In this document: positions 36,431-49,861 of the stretch, in pieces
Layout: each line of letters begins with the position of its first letter
Position numbering within the stretch: position 1 is the first letter of the stretch
DNA from: Dioscorea cayenensis subsp. rotundata
Lineage: Eukaryota > Streptophyta > Magnoliopsida > Dioscoreales > Dioscoreaceae
Direction: 5' to 3'
Length of the DNA: 64,000 nucleotides
NCBI RefSeq assembly: GCF_009730915.1
Contig: NC_052478.1
Location: 10,649,552 to 10,713,551, forward strand
Translations under genes and position numbers: made by a program
The notes under the pieces: generated by a model
The model's input: only the letters and a program-made list of their open reading frames with translations
What the model was told of the DNA's origin: nothing
Database searches by the model: none

Positions 36431-36618
36431 TTTATTTTATTTTTTTTTGAGGAAGGCGACAAGCGCCGAAACCCATGGACGAACACGTGGGGGAGCCACG
36501 CTCACCACTGAATTGTGCCCTCATCTTGCGCAAAATAGGGATAAAACTCAGGGAGCCACACTCGATATTCGAGACGAATACCCTACACAAGAGACCCGAT
36601 GCCAATAGACCAAATAGT
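36428..36618 (-). mobile_element. tRNA-derived SINE, same 3' end as the 5.0-kb retroposon
   Basis: Read on the minus strand: A-box-like TGGTCTATTGG (36612-36602), a degenerate B-box region around 36580-36561, a body of about 100 bases, then GGCGCTTGTCGCC (36467-36455) and an A-rich tail (T run on +, 36441-36448). The 13-base tail motif is identical to that at 5060-5072. The AT-rich flanks prevent a confident target duplication. Confidence 0.65.
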
Positions 36619-36639
36619 CGTTTGCTATATATATTTTTT

Positions 36640-37272
36640 CTATACATATTAACAAACTCACTAGCGTATAAAATAAAATAAAGATTAACCATATTATTGG
36701 GTGTTTAGAAAGTAGTGGCCTAGAGGTCTTTCTGAAACTTGTTAGGGACTTCTACGTCTTTTCATCGGCTCACTTTGACAACTCGGATCTGCGGTTCGGG
36801 TCTTAAATTTTAGATCCGTTAAGGAAGAATCCGATCATGTTTCGGGTTTCGGATCGGGTTTTAGTCTAGAATCTAGATCCCATCAAAATTTCCTTTTTTT
36901 TTATTTTAATAATAATTATAATTATATATTTATTAATTTATTATTATTATTATTATTTAATTTTTTATTATCATCCAGCCCTTCGACGGCGCTCATATTT
37001 CCCAGCCTCCCGCTCCCCGTCTGCCTCCAACGAAGCACCGCCCAAATCCCTCGTCGCGCATCGAATTCTCGCTTGAATTCGCGTTCCGGAGCTCGAATTC
37101 GGCATCTACTCTAAGTTCTTTTTGCTGCGCTGCGAAAGAGGAGTTGATGTCTAGCTTTCGATCGGTTTTCTCCGGCGAAGGAGCTTGATCCCTGGTATCT
37201 TTGATCTTTGAGTAGTTTCTTTGGTTTTGGGGGTGCTTCGCTGGAGGAATACCTTTGTGGGAGAGTTTTTCC
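36640..37272 (+). promoter_or_regulatory. upstream region and 5' leader of the EMSY-like gene
   Basis: AT-rich DNA with a GC-richer word cluster ('gatccgtt...ggatcgggtt', 36780-36880, possibly a transposon scrap) gives way at about 36970 to a GC-rich leader running into the ATG at 37273. No clear TATA box was identified. Confidence 0.4.
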
Positions 37273-40200
37273 ATGGAGTTCGATCCTTCGGATAGCAGTG
37301 GTGAGTCAAATTTGTTGGTTTTGCTGCAAATTTTTGTTTTTTGATGCGTTTTTAGGGTTTTTAAGGGGTGGGATTTGGGGGTTCTCTGGCATTTAGGTTG
37401 TGAATGGATTTGGGAAGGGGAATCGGAGAGGACGGGCATGGGAAGCAGGGGAGGGGAACGAGATGATGAAATCAGGGTTTAGAGCCTTATTTGAGATTAG
37501 GGTTTTTGGGTTTCTTCAATGAAAAAACTTCTCTTTATGGTTTTGATGCAACCTGAGTCTTTTTCTAAGTTGAGACTGTGGCAGCTTCGCGCCTGCGTAG
37601 ATCTATCTAGGATTAAGTGGTCAGTGAGGAAGTTTTTATTGCTTTCTTCTTTGGATGCTTGCTAGCTGATAATAGGATGACTTTTCACTTTACATGGTAT
37701 TGGCACAAGCAAGTATATCTTGTACAATTTGGTGTGCAATTAGAAGAGAGAATGTACTTTGATTAGTGATTTAGTGTTCCTGGAAGTTCATTGGTTAATT
37801 GGAAAGGCTTAGACCAGTTTCAGTTGGTCGAGGACGTGGATTGAAGAAGATAATCATCCTGCTATGTTTGCTTACTGGTTTTGTGATCTAGTTGAGAAAT
37901 TAAGGGGTCTGTTTCATTATGAGTTTTCATGTGCAATGCCGCAATTGATTGTCAGTTACTTGTTTGTTAATGGAAAACATGATGCTTGAGTGACGACAGT
38001 GTTTTGTGACAGAGATTCTAAATTCCTTGTGTGACCTATGCATGAATCTATAGGATATCACTGGTTGGCATGTGGCATTTCTAATTAAAGGTGTTGGTTT
38101 CAAATTTTGTTGCACCTTCCCAAAATTATTTTTTTGAATGATTGTCAGTTGTGGCTTTCATCTTTTTGTCGGCATTCCCTACATGTGCGTTATTTTGAGT
38201 GTTTTTGTTGCACCTTACCAATTGCTCAGTTAAATCCTTTAATATGTTTAATGATTTCTTTTCTTATTCAAAGGAGAAAGGAGTGCTTTTTATGAACAGG
38301 TATAATGGTTCTATTTTTTTCCCAATTTATTTTTGAACTTCACTAATTCTTATCCTTTGACAATTATTTATCAATTTGGTTTAAAGTTGTTTTCTGTCGT
38401 TGGTATTCAATCTGGGATAGTGAGGATGTATGTGATGTGATCATTGTTTGTCAATGTTTGAATGTGCTATATTGTCAACTGACTAATTTGGCAACATCTT
38501 ATGTGTCGTTTGTGTAAGTATTTAAGTTAGCTCAAGTGAGCTGATCTGGTGGCATGCTTCAGTGTTGCCATCATCTATCTTAATTTTTACTGTCATATAG
38601 TTTTCTCGGCTGATAACCAATCATTAAGTAATAACTCTATTTCGTTTTGTGTGTATCTTCAGGTACGGATGATGATCTCCCACCATCCCATCAGAACAGA
38701 GGCATACGAGGAGGACGTGTTGCTGTGAATGGAAGAGCTGTTGGGTCATTTCCTAGGGCTCAAAATGATATGGAGGCTCAAATACATCGCCTTGAGCAAG
38801 AGGCATACAGTTCAGTCCTTCGTGCATTTAAGGCTCAATCTGATGCCATTACTTGGGTAACCTATTTAGATTATCAACATCGTATTGTTTGGCCCTGACT
38901 ATACTTGTTCTTTCATTTCTGTCTGACAATATAATTTTAATTGGCTCAAAGTTTCATTTTTATAGGAGAAGGAAAGCCTTATTACTGAACTTAGGAAAGA
39001 GTTGAGAGTATCCGATGAGGAACACAGAGAACTACTAAGTAGGGTTAATGCAGATGACATCATCCGTAGAATAAGGTTTGGTGATCAATTGAATAGCATC
39101 CGTTTCTCATTTAAGTCCAACAAATAGTATTATGTGATATGCAATAAAGCCAGTTAGCTTTGTAATTTTTTTATGTTAATAGTGGGTAAAATTGTGTGAC
39201 AAATTACATTAGGGAATGGAGGCAAGCTGGGGGTGCATTCCAATCTGGCTTGCTGAATAATGCTCAACCTATGCATGATGCAGTTCCTAGTCCAACTGTA
39301 TCTGCTTCTCGCAAGAGGCAAAAGACATCTCAGGCGTTGCCTTCTTCATCATTGGGTGCACCATCATCTGCATTGAATTCACAGCAAGTTGCTGCTTCCA
39401 TGCAGCCATCTGCTGCTAAGCGGACACCTGCAGCAGGATCCAAGAGCAAGAATCCTAAATCAGTATGTTTAGAAGTATTTATATTAATCCATATATATAT
39501 ATATATATATATTTTACTTTGCTTAAGAATTTCTCTTGCTGTATCAACTATCTTCCTATTTCAGGGTCAGACATTGCCCAGTGCACCATCAGCAAAGCCC
39601 ATGCAGTACCCTTCTACTGGTCCAAATGGAAGAGGGCAACCTTCTGAAGCCTCAACTTTTGATCCGCTGATTGGGCGGAAAGTTTTGACAAGGTGGCCTG
39701 AGGACAATAACTTCTATGAAGCTGTAATAACTGACTACAATCCCCGTGAGGTTGGTCGCGTGCTGAATATGTGTGGATCATCCTTATTAGGCTGTATTGA
39801 CCTTACCTTTTCCCTATTATTGTCAGGGATTGCATGCTCTGGTTTATGATATAAATACGAAGAACGAAACATGGGAATGGGTCAATCTAAGTGAGGTGAA
39901 CTTTTCTTCTCCCTTGGCATCTGCCCATTTCTATAATAACATATATGTTTATTTTCCTTCCAATCTTTGATTTTGTACTGTATATCATGCTTTCAATGAG
40001 GTAGTATCCAGGTTAAACAATACTTATTATGAATGTGCCAATAATTAGCATTTTGCATCTCATTAGTTTCTCCAAGCGTGCTACTTGCTTGATGATGAAG
40101 CATTCGATATCTTTTTGACCATAGTTTCTTCAGCTAAACTTTGTAAGATCTTGTTATCCACTCCTTACGACAGTGTTTCCTTAATGATGCCATACCCACC

Positions 40201-41631
40201 TCACACATAGTAGTGAGTATGAAATTATTAACCAGAAATAAAATTTAAAAAACTCATGATATTTGTGAGGCAGCACAGTAACCTTTCAGGTTGTTTTTCT
40301 TTTCTGGAATATGAAATTTGATTTTTGTTTTAAATTGAGTGTTTGTTATGAAAACATGTGTCTTACACCTGGAACCTAACATGTCTGCAGTTTTAAATGA
40401 TGCCATTGTACTTAATAACTTAAAATCACAGATTTCCCCAGAAGATATTCAGTGGGAAGGGGAAGATCCAGGAATCTTGCATCGGGCTGGTCATGGTGGA
40501 TCTGGCCGTGGAAATAAGAAGTCTACCGGTCCTAGTGGAACCATTCCTGCTGCAGGCAGGGGAAGAGGGGCCTTGAAGAACAATACCAAGAACAATTTCC
40601 CCCCATCACAAAATGGGATTGGGAAAAAAGGGTCCGACGATATGGAGATATATCACACGGACTCTGTCATCAAGGAGGTATGTGTTTTTATTCCTTCTGA
40701 GTTTCATTTTTAGTAAGAAGGGAACTAAAATCAGTATTTGTTCTCGTTATGTTCTTGTCCGCGTTTGTATTGCAATGCAAAATAGGTGGAGAAGATATTT
40801 AGCGCTATCCATCCTGATCCTCTAGAGATGGAAAAGGCGAAAAAGTTGCTTAAAGTAAGAGCACATCATAAAGTTGCATTTTCTAATGTGCTTTGCCTAT
40901 CATTATATTCATCAATTGTCCTTACAGGATCATGAGCAATCACTGATTGATGTACTCTCAAGGCTAGCTGATGCATCCGACGGTGAAAGCGGTAAATACA
41001 TATAGGCCTTTGTTTAATTCCATTCCCTTATGTGATGTTATCTCCGAATGGGGATGATCTTTTATGTCTGTAAGATTAATCTCTACCAATTCCCCTCAAA
41101 AATAAAGACAATTCTTCAGAGAACAAGGTTCCTTTCACTTGTGCTCTTTTATTTTTTATTTTTAATTTTTATAATTTCAGTAGGTGATGGGTAGATGACA
41201 TGAGTGTAGAATCTAACTTATTGATTAACACATGCTAACTTGATCCTAACCTCTTGATTGGATAGTCAACATCATTGTACAGTCATATATGTATATACAT
41301 TAATTATATGTGTATCATTATTTTGATATATTGGATCATAAGCATTCATTGTCATGCTTTCCCATCAAAGTGCAACATTCTGTTTTACAACATGTTACAG
41401 TTTTAACATGGTTGATTGTTTGACATTACAATTGACATTCAAGCAGAAGAGGGAGAACAGTTCTCCCATGGTCAGTTGATGGACCAAGATCAGCAATGGA
41501 AGAACCGGCAATATGGCAGCGCGAATCAGCATGGCACAAACTATGTTGATGGTGTGATTGGGCGAGGCCGGGAAGAAGGGTCGGACGGTGATCCGATGGA
41601 CTATCGCCAAACTCAAGAATTTGATATTTAA
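37273..41631 (+). CDS. EML: EMSY-LIKE protein (ENT plus Tudor/Agenet domains)
   Basis: Nuclear chromatin-associated protein; Arabidopsis EMSY-LIKE proteins bind methylated histone H3 through the Tudor domain and act in immunity and seed development (family knowledge). Coding exons: 37273-37300, 38663-38856, 38966-39075, 39213-39462, 39565-39750, 39827-39895, 40432-40677, 40786-40854, 40928-40991, 41444-41631; phases close, about 467 residues. ENT domain about 46-115 ([19 protein letters not shown] ... IRRIREWR). Tudor/Agenet about 226-292, with [19 protein letters not shown] and [16 protein letters not shown]; the aromatic residues expected of a methyl-lysine cage are present. Gly/Arg/Lys-rich linker follows, then a C-terminal helix (about 362-405, EVEKIFSAI...[14 protein letters not shown]) and an acidic tail ending FDI. 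The ATG lies in a GC-rich 5' exon, and intron 1 is long (about 1.36 kb). Confidence 0.92.
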
Positions 41632-41639
41632 TCTCATTC

Positions 41640-43600
41640 TGGCTCCTCCAGTAACAATAAGCTCGCTGTGGCTTTGTAATTCTTGCTAATATAACTTTCT
41701 TTTTCTTTTTTCGGTCTTCAGCCAATAGTTCTCTGTACTCATATATAACTGATTCAAACTGACTTCTTGATATTTCTGTTCAGACTTAGTTGTTGCTTTC
41801 TTGTAGTGTGTATTTCCTTCCTACTCTTTTTATCATTTTATCAAGCAAAACAATAAGAGTAGTGACATTTTTTTTTGAGGTGAAATCTAGATATAAAGTT
41901 AACTGCACAAACATATCCATTGCTATTTTACAGCGGCTGCACATATGACTGTTTTTGTGTCGTTCATGCTGATAACTTACAAGGATTGAAAATTGATCTT
42001 TGAGCATGTGTTTCAATTGGTGCCCCTTTTCAATGAAATCAAAACCAGCAGTGCTTTATAAAGAACCAAAAAACATAAAAAATAAAATAAAAAGCAGCAG
42101 GAAACAATAGAAAAGCTTTCTTAGCTTGTCTCATGAACTTGATGTTGATGCTCATGAACCAAAGCAATTTTTATGTGTCTTTGGATGGAAGCTGAGACAA
42201 ACTATGCAGACAAGAAGTGATTTAACAAGATTTATATCAACTAGATTTCAGCTCTAACAAAGAAACCATTGGTAAGCCTGCAAAATCTATACATCAGGCA
42301 CATCATCTGAATAATTTCATCTGTCTTCATTACAGAAGCTTTTAGATGATAGTGTCTCCTAAATTTAAAAAATGTATTAACACTCTTCACAAGCGGCTAA
42401 ATGATAGCGAAGACTAGAATTCACTAATATATTAGTAGTTAAATGCTTGTGTTTCAAAGAATTAAAGAATGCAACAAAGATTTCTACATCTCAGAATGAA
42501 TGTCTCTAAATTGATAAACTAGGCATCTTATATCACAAGCACAAAGAAGAAAGCGTATCTTCACAAAAACAAGTAAAAACCTCACAGCCGATACAAATCA
42601 AACCATTGTTATTTGTGAGAACAATAATTCACATAACAAGGAAATTCACAGCATCATAAGCAGCTTATAAAGAAACTTGAAAAGACCTCAATCTGCAGAA
42701 ATGTCAAAATATTTCCAAATTTAAGCAAAAAGAGATTTAGTGAACAGATCCATCCAAAATATTCCCCACTTCCTCACAAGTTCATGCAGCAACAGATGAA
42801 TGAAACCTTCATAAATTTTGTGGACTTGGATATGACTTCAAGTAGCTAAAACTACATTCAATCAAAATATTCTAAAGTGAAACAGATAGCTTAAAGACAT
42901 CCCCATGCTCCAAAACAACTCATTTACATTTATATAACAATTAATTTTTGCACATAAAGTATTACCTACTTTCTCACAAGTCCATGACACACACATCTAC
43001 CTATTCAGCAAAGTTTTCACAATTTCCTGGACTTGGATACTAGTCAATGGTTTAAGTAGCCAGTTACTGATGAACATGCACACCCTATTCAATCAAAAGA
43101 TTCAATTTTGCAAAATATAATTTAAAAGAGAACTCCATACCCATAATTTAGACATCAATTTACTGAAATTAACACAAAGAGGCATAGGAAACAAAAAAAA
43201 TTAAAAGAACTATGTGATGGTAATTAGAAAATACTTAATCCATCCAATCCATTTCATCATTTTAGTTAGATAGATCCTGAACATCTCTACAGCATACATC
43301 AAAGAGGGATCTGAAGAACAAGACAGACAAAGACCCTCAAAACTCAATCTTTTGCATAAACTGGAAGCATAGTGGAATTCCCATAAAAAAAAAAAAAAAT
43401 TTCTTTCCAAATTATATCTTTCAAATCCACAAACAAACATCCTAAAGATTACAAATTTTCAAAAGATTATCCATAATTCATCATAAACACTGTTGAAAAT
43501 TAAATAAAATCAAATCAAACCATTAGAAACAAATCCAAACCCACAAAACCATCCCAAAATCTAAAAAGGAAAAGAGGAGTAAACAAATGACATGAATCAA
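41640..43600. other. 3' flank of the EMSY-like gene, possible minus-strand transcript
   Basis: No clear protein on either strand. The stretch at 42760-42900 is partly repeated at 42960-43120 ('cctcacaagt.catg' ... 'tggacttggata' ... 'attcaatcaaaa'), about 200 bases apart. This whole stretch may be introns or body of a minus-strand transcript starting near 43.7 kb. Confidence 0.4.
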
Positions 43601-43635
43601 GAACCAAAAAATTGAATACTCACAGAAGAATCGGA

Positions 43636-43750
43636 CTTACAAAGGTCTCATGAACTCCATCCTGGATCTTCAGCAAGACTCAGCTTCGATTTCGATCGAT
43701 CTTGAGGAACTAAATTGGGATGCAGACCAGAGAGAGAAGCGCAGGAAAAA
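43636..43750 (-). other. candidate first exon of an unidentified minus-strand transcript
   Basis: Reading minus, a CT-rich GC-richer leader ('ctgcgcttctctctctgg' around 43740) runs into ATGGAGTTCATGAGACCTTT (43668-43649) and a textbook donor GTAAGTCC. Upstream on the same strand is a long (CT)n tract, common in plant promoters. I could not link it to a downstream coding exon: the longest minus frames between 41.8 and 43.4 kb look like chance. It could be a small gene with short exons or a non-coding RNA. Confidence 0.35.
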
Positions 43751-43824
43751 GGCACCAAAATAATTCCAATAAAACAAAATTTCATAATTTCAATAAATAA
43801 ATATTTTTTTTAAAAAAAAAGATA

Positions 43825-43829
<5 letters not shown>

Positions 43830-43869
<40 letters not shown>
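43830..43869. repeat. (GA)n microsatellite
   Basis: About 40 bases of AG units; on the minus strand (CT)n just upstream of the candidate transcript start at 43.75 kb. Confidence 0.9.
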
Positions 43870-43872
<3 letters not shown>

Positions 43873-45385
43873 CCGAAATGGGCTCAAGAGTGTTGTCAAT
43901 GGGCCGCGGACTCGAGTTATATCTCAAAATTCTCCAATAAAAAAAAATAAAATTTTCAAAGAATTTACCTATTAAATGAAGTTAACTATATAAATTATAT
44001 TAAATAGAATAAATATCCAAATAAACCCTACTAAATAAATGGTACTTTCAGTTAAAAAATAACAAACATTTTTATAATAATACTAATAATACACATTTTA
44101 AATTATATATCTAGAGAAAAAAAAATTTAGGGAAAATTATTTTTAAGTCCCTGAAACTTTTTAAACTTCCTCCAAGGTCCTTCTGATAAAACTAAAGTCC
44201 CCGTCCGTCCTTCCTTTATAGTTTTTGTACTCGTTCGTCCCTTCCGTCACCCCAAGCTGTGATATTTTTGTTTAATCCCAAAAGTACCCTTGAAAAAGTT
44301 TGGAGGGAATAATGGTGCCAAGTCAAATCACAACATGGCTATTGTACTGCAAACTTGCTTTGGAAGTTGCATTCTTCTTCTACTCGTATCTTGATGAAGA
44401 AGCTGGTGTTCTGGTCCATATTGTTTCCATTCTTGAGCCTCTTCATGTAAAGAACCAATTCTATCTTAGATTCGTCGTCTCCGTCTCCCCGATCAGGAGA
44501 AGCTATCCGAGTCTAGACGTTACAGCAGTGCAAGGATCTCATCTTGAGCATCACCGTATGTTAACGATATCATCTACCTAGAGATTTTTGTTCATATTAT
44601 TATCTTATTTTTTTATCAACCACCATGTTCGGGAAGGTGGCGAGTTTATGACCAAAGGTTTTTTTGTTTTATTCTTTGTAGTGGCTTAATGGACATGTTT
44701 TTACTTTTATTGTAGAAATATAAAGGGAGAGGGTTGTGTGTTAGATTTAACCATCTTGAGTGGGTGGGGAATTATTATTGGAAGAAATATATACGTATTG
44801 GCACCTTCAAGCTTCATCGATCAAAGTTAAGTATATAATTTCGGATGAGCGAGAAGGCGAGTGGCTTCCATTAGTTCGAAGATGACTTCAAACAATGTGC
44901 AACATTCACGGGTTATTCAAAAATAAAGCGTGGTTGATATGTTGGTAGAGGCGTGGATATTAACACGAGAAGACAACTCCGGGTCATCGAGACCATCGTA
45001 AATATCATATATCTTTTTATTCTTTCATTTTTTTGTAAATCTACGCTTCGCGATAGATGTTGTCCTTCTATTCGATTTTAATGGTATACACATGTGATAC
45101 GATGATTGTTATCTTTGGTTTTTTTGCGCATTAAAAACATTTTCATATTTATTCACTTTAGATTGTAGTTAGTTTTTCGGTTTTTGTAGTTTAGATTTTT
45201 TTCTTTTCTGTTAAGATTTTGGTAGTAAGAATTCAATTTCTACGGGTGTTTCGTTTATTTATTGAACTAACAACTTACTTTTTTTCTAACATACTAGGGA
45301 AACATTGTCAATGCTACCGCCAGTTTTACATTGAGGACCTTTAACAATAAGTAATCCGATAAGAGATTCAGAAGCTGAGTTTACT

Positions 45386-47426
45386 ATGATTGGTCATCGT
45401 TTTGAAAATGCGAAAGACTTTAAGGATGCATTGTGTGACTTAGCCGTCAAACGCAATTTCAACTTTCGGTTCATAAAGAACGATAAAGATAGAGTGACTG
45501 TGACGTGTGCTGATGAAGATTGTCAATGGCATGTTCATGCCTCAAGAGACGGAAACCTTCCTACATTTAGGATTAAAACATCACAACATGAACACACATG
45601 CGGTGGGGGCATCAACACACCATTTCACCCGAGAGCATCAAAGAAATGGGTTAGTAGGAAGGTAGTAATGAAATTACGTGATCGGCCTCTGTACCGAGCA
45701 GTGGATATACAACGAGATATATTACGTGACCATGGTGTTCGTCTGCCGTATAAACAAGCCTGGATGGGTAAAGGGTTAGCAAAGGGAATTCTTCATGGCA
45801 GTGATATAGCAAGCTATGATCTGTTGGTATGGTATGCAGCAAAAGTTTCTAAAACGAACCCAGGTAGCGTCGTTATTATTGACACTGATGGAGAACGATT
45901 CAAGCGTGGGTTTTTCTGTTTTCATGCTTCTCTTGATGGTTTCAAGCGGGGTTGTAGGCCTATGCTTTTTCTAGATGGAACTCACTTGTTGGGCAAATAT
46001 GGCGGTATCCTTCTTGGTGCAACAGCCAAAGATGGAAATGAAGGATTTTTTTATTTGGCGTTTGCTATCGTGGATAATGAAACTGATGATAACTGGACAT
46101 GGTTTACATCAACTTTGGGTGATGCAATATACGGTGATGACGACTACACCAACATAATCACATTCATCTCGGATCGGTCTAAAGGACTTGTAAATGCCAT
46201 TGCGAAGGTTTTTCCTTTATCCCCGCATGCTTATTGCTTGCGACATCTACATGCAAATTTTCTTAAATCAAATGGGCAGCTAGGAAAGTCATTAAAAGAT
46301 GAGTGCTGGAGTTTGATTATGAAGATTGCATATGCATGTACGTCTTTCGAATATGATGAAGCTGTACGCTCCCTATTGGCCACATCAGGACAAGCACACC
46401 ATTGGATGTTCCAGAAATCGGACATGTCACATTGGTGTAATTACTTGTTTAGAGGCCAGCGGTGGGGTGTGAAATGTACTCCAATGTCGCGGAATCTTTT
46501 AATGCATGGATAAGAGAAGCATGACACCTTCCGGTGTGTAAGATGGTAGATGCAATAAGGTGGTACCCATAATAGAATGCAAAGTTGTTACATGTTTTCC
46601 CGTATTCATGTTTTTTTCAACCATTTGCTTTTAATATTGTTCTTTACTGTTCTGATTTCGCTTAATCTATTTACTATTAGAGGTTTGAGTTATGTATTTT
46701 ATATTTCCCTTTCGTTTATCACGTTACTGTTTAGTATTAGTAGTTGGTGTTTACAAATTATGCAATGTGTTTTACAGTTTGTACTTGCATTATTATCCTT
46801 AAATCCTGTTATATTTTACATTTACTATCGTAATGGTATGCTCCATGGTGCAATTGATACAACCTATGTTCATGTTGTTAGGTTTAAGATGATGAACATG
46901 ATGTACAACCGACATAATTGTTACTTGAAATGGGAATCTTATCTTTACCCTGTGATACACAAGAAGATTGAAGTGATAGTCGAAGAAAGTAGGTGCTACG
47001 GATAGGGTTGTTCGAGACGAAGAATAGTTCGAGGTTGTTGACCACCGGAGTAATCTACGTTAATTTGTGTGCTCGAACATGCTCTTATCGCTTGCTGGCG
47101 AGTTTTACGGAATACCATATAAGCATGCTTGCGAGCGATTATACTAGCCGATACAAATGTCCATCAGCTCGTTTGAACCATACTACATCGTCGAGATCCT
47201 ACAAGTTGACATACAAAGAATCGATATTCCACATGCGGATCATGATAAACCGTTGGATGACTCTCGCCAACTCCGTATTCGACCACCTATCTCAAAGAAA
47301 AGGCCTGGTCGTCCGAGGCGCAAGCGGATTGAGTCACAAGCATGGCATGTGCGTGAAATACATTGTTGTCGTTGCCACTCAATCGGACATAATAGGGCAA
47401 CATGTAATGATGTAATCGCAGACTAA
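45386..47426 (+). pseudogene. MURA-type MULE transposase, frameshifted
   Basis: A 375-codon open frame has an N-terminal C/H zinc-binding region (CADEDCQWHVHAS ... HEHTC), then the MULE catalytic core: FLDGTHLLGKYGG with the first Asp, TFISDRSKGL with the second, and CLRHLHANF. Near 46465 a one-base shift breaks the frame: the next frame continues GEMYSNVAESFNAWIREA (about 46470-46512), which holds the expected catalytic Glu, then meets a stop. Further on, 46993-47426 holds a SWIM-like remnant (ARTCSYRLLASF; a conserved Cys reads Tyr) and a C-terminal CCHC knuckle (CCRCHSIGHNRATC) next to an AT-hook-like RPGRPRRKR. It can no longer make a full transposase. Confidence 0.85.
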
Positions 47427-48021
47427 ACACTAGGTGGTGTGCATGTTTTTGTTAAACAATGAAATAGGGTAACATGTTTTGAAAATCGTCCATCCAACTA
47501 TATATGTTAATTTGTAATACTGGCTGTGGATGGCGAATTTTGAAGTGTAAATAGCGTTTTCGCTTAGCAGTTAATGAAAATGAACTACTATCTGTGTAAG
47601 TAAACAACAAACCACACATATAAACGTAGTCATATATTAATGAGCGGCATATTCAATTTATAAACAACAAACACAATAGTTGGATACGAGTAAGCTTTTA
47701 TTGAGTCGACAAGCATTGAATGTGATGTATAAAGCGAGTAAGTCATTTAGACTAGCATATATGATCGATAATAGACAAAAAAATGACTTTTCTTTGTTAA
47801 TTTGTATAGCATAAGTTAGTAAGACGAGTACAATAATGGTATTCTTACTAAAGTAAATATTCAAACACGAGTATGATTTGTTCTTAGGGAAGTAAGGCAG
47901 ATGCGATGAAGTGAGGACATTCATTTCATGTTAGGCATTTGACTTTTTCGGCACAATCATTAGGCGGTACGTGCGTCGCGTTAATCTCCGGGATGGGTGG
48001 GCGTGGTTATTGGGCTAGCGA

Positions 48022-49861
48022 TCATTTTTCTTGGTGGCTTTGTGGTGGCGCATCATCCATTTTTTCCCCATCCTCTGTACTTGCCTCTGACGCTTGCGTA
48101 GGCGATGCTAATTGGGGTGTGTTTAGGTGTAATGCCATCGGCAAGATGCGTGCGGCATACTCTTGTCGCGAGATGGGCAACATCCCGAATGGGCTACTGC
48201 TGAGTTCCTCGCCATGCAAAAGCTGTTCCATGAAGTCCATCAAGTATGCTTTGGACAATCGACAGCATCCTCCCTCTGCGTGGGCGATCACGAACATGGG
48301 TAAGGGTATACGATGCCGCCTCATTGACATTGAATTTTATCCGCAAAGCGATCTTCAAAGCGAGGGAGCGGCTGCAAAACACGAAAAGCGAGTTACAAAA
48401 AAGTACGGAAACTCAAAATGGGTATCAATATTACCATGGCATTTCTTTGCGTGATCATAAAAGCTGGACTACGAGACGGATGAATAATGAAAAATATGCC
48501 TTCTCGTCTTTGTCGAGTACAATAAGATGGTAATGTTTGTTCTAAAGCAACCCGGCGTGAGAACAAGTTTCACTCTGCCATAATCTTCTAAAGCTGGGGA
48601 CATCATTTTATCAAGACCATCAATCTGAATGCTTGCATTTGTGATGAGCAAGCGCCATGGGTCTACAAATTGTGGCGGTCTACTCGAACTCGTGGGGGAT
48701 TTCTTGAAAGAATCGAGTAACATAAGGGACGAACACATCGATCGCCTACTATCGTGACCTTTACATGCAGGGAGGGCTCCCCCTTCATTTCCCCATCTAA
48801 TTTCCTTCGCCTTGTCCTCACATACTTAGGTGCTTTTCATAGCATCGGATGTCTCTAAAACCATCAATGAGTTATTCCGTTGAACCTTTCCATATCCGAT
48901 CAGTTCAATTTCAGATTCTCTGTCGGCCATGAGTGGAACAAACTAGCAGAAGATAACAAACATCAACGAAAACATGTACATTAGAAATTAATACATAAAA
49001 TATCTTTGCATAAAATAAACATCTTATATAACATACTGAACTTTTATATAAATAAGTAAACAAGTTTGCCAAATTGTAAACAGATTGGTGTGAAACAACA
49101 TTACAATTGTAAATATTAATTTCATACCGATACTTATGAGTACTATATTGTAATATTAAAACCGAAATTAGAATATTCACGAGTACATGCTAAACTATGC
49201 ATACCTTCTTGCCCTCTAGTGAATCAATCAAGGCACTAACAGCAGCTTGTTTCTTGTAACTACCAACACCATAACAGAGAATGCGTGGTGTCCTTCCAAA
49301 GTGAATCTTCTTCCCGTTACCTGTGACTTCATAAAACCAAAAGATTAATGCCATAGTACAACCCCTTACATATCCTATCCTTGATTGCTTCCCGGCACAT
49401 TTCTCTTTCACACGAGCTGTTGCGAGAGGTACATCATCCATCATCCATTTATGTATAGCTTGTGCCCATGCGTACTGTCCTATTGTTGATAGATTGTCCA
49501 CATAGTAGGGTAACCATGCCGGTGACGAACATGAAGTTGTGGGGAAAAGGAAAAATCCTAGAATGTACACTAATGAAAGCTTCACAAAACTTTCTTCTTT
49601 CTTGCTTTCTCTTCTTACCACCATGTTCATTAATGACCTCACTAGGCAGTCCCTGTTTCGGTCTACTCCTTTACTGAAGTATTCCTTTTTCAAATCTGAG
49701 AATGTTCCTTTTTTTCCTTTTTGAAGTCGATAGCGAGTGCCATCACATTGTAATCCTAATATTAATGAAACATCTTGACCTTGAATTGCGAGAAAACTAT
49801 CCCCCAGAATGGAATGTGTTGCTCCTTTCATCAAACATCGCATTAATGCATCCAAAAACAT
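48022..49861 (-). pseudogene. Ulp1-like (C48 peptidase-type) transposon gene, degraded
   Basis: Minus-strand pieces in order: 49861-49190 (223 codons) carries the N-terminal domain that plant transposons place before Ulp1 (ILGLQCDG, YAWAQAIHKWMMDDVP, GYVRGCTMALIFWFYE); 48738-48469 has DPWRLLITN and TRRHIFHYSS, matching the strand around the Ulp1 His; 48330-48022 has MFVIAHAEGG and FMEQLLHGEE, matching the region after the catalytic Cys. The catalytic His-Trp pair reads differently (RTNITILLY) and the Asp-Cys-Gly before FVIA is absent, so no protease activity is expected. Ulp1 proteases remove SUMO from proteins; transposon-borne versions have unknown roles. Confidence 0.65.

Noticed and set aside
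43210-43440. 76-codon minus frame downstream of the candidate transcript start
   Set aside because: Phe/Leu-rich, includes an A-run translated as poly-Phe, no splice signals linking it to the 43.65-kb exon.
46577-47005. 142-codon + frame after the MURA core
   Set aside because: The hydrophobic first half comes from T-rich DNA; it probably covers an intron or decayed stretch between the core and the SWIM/zinc-knuckle remnants, not a separate gene.
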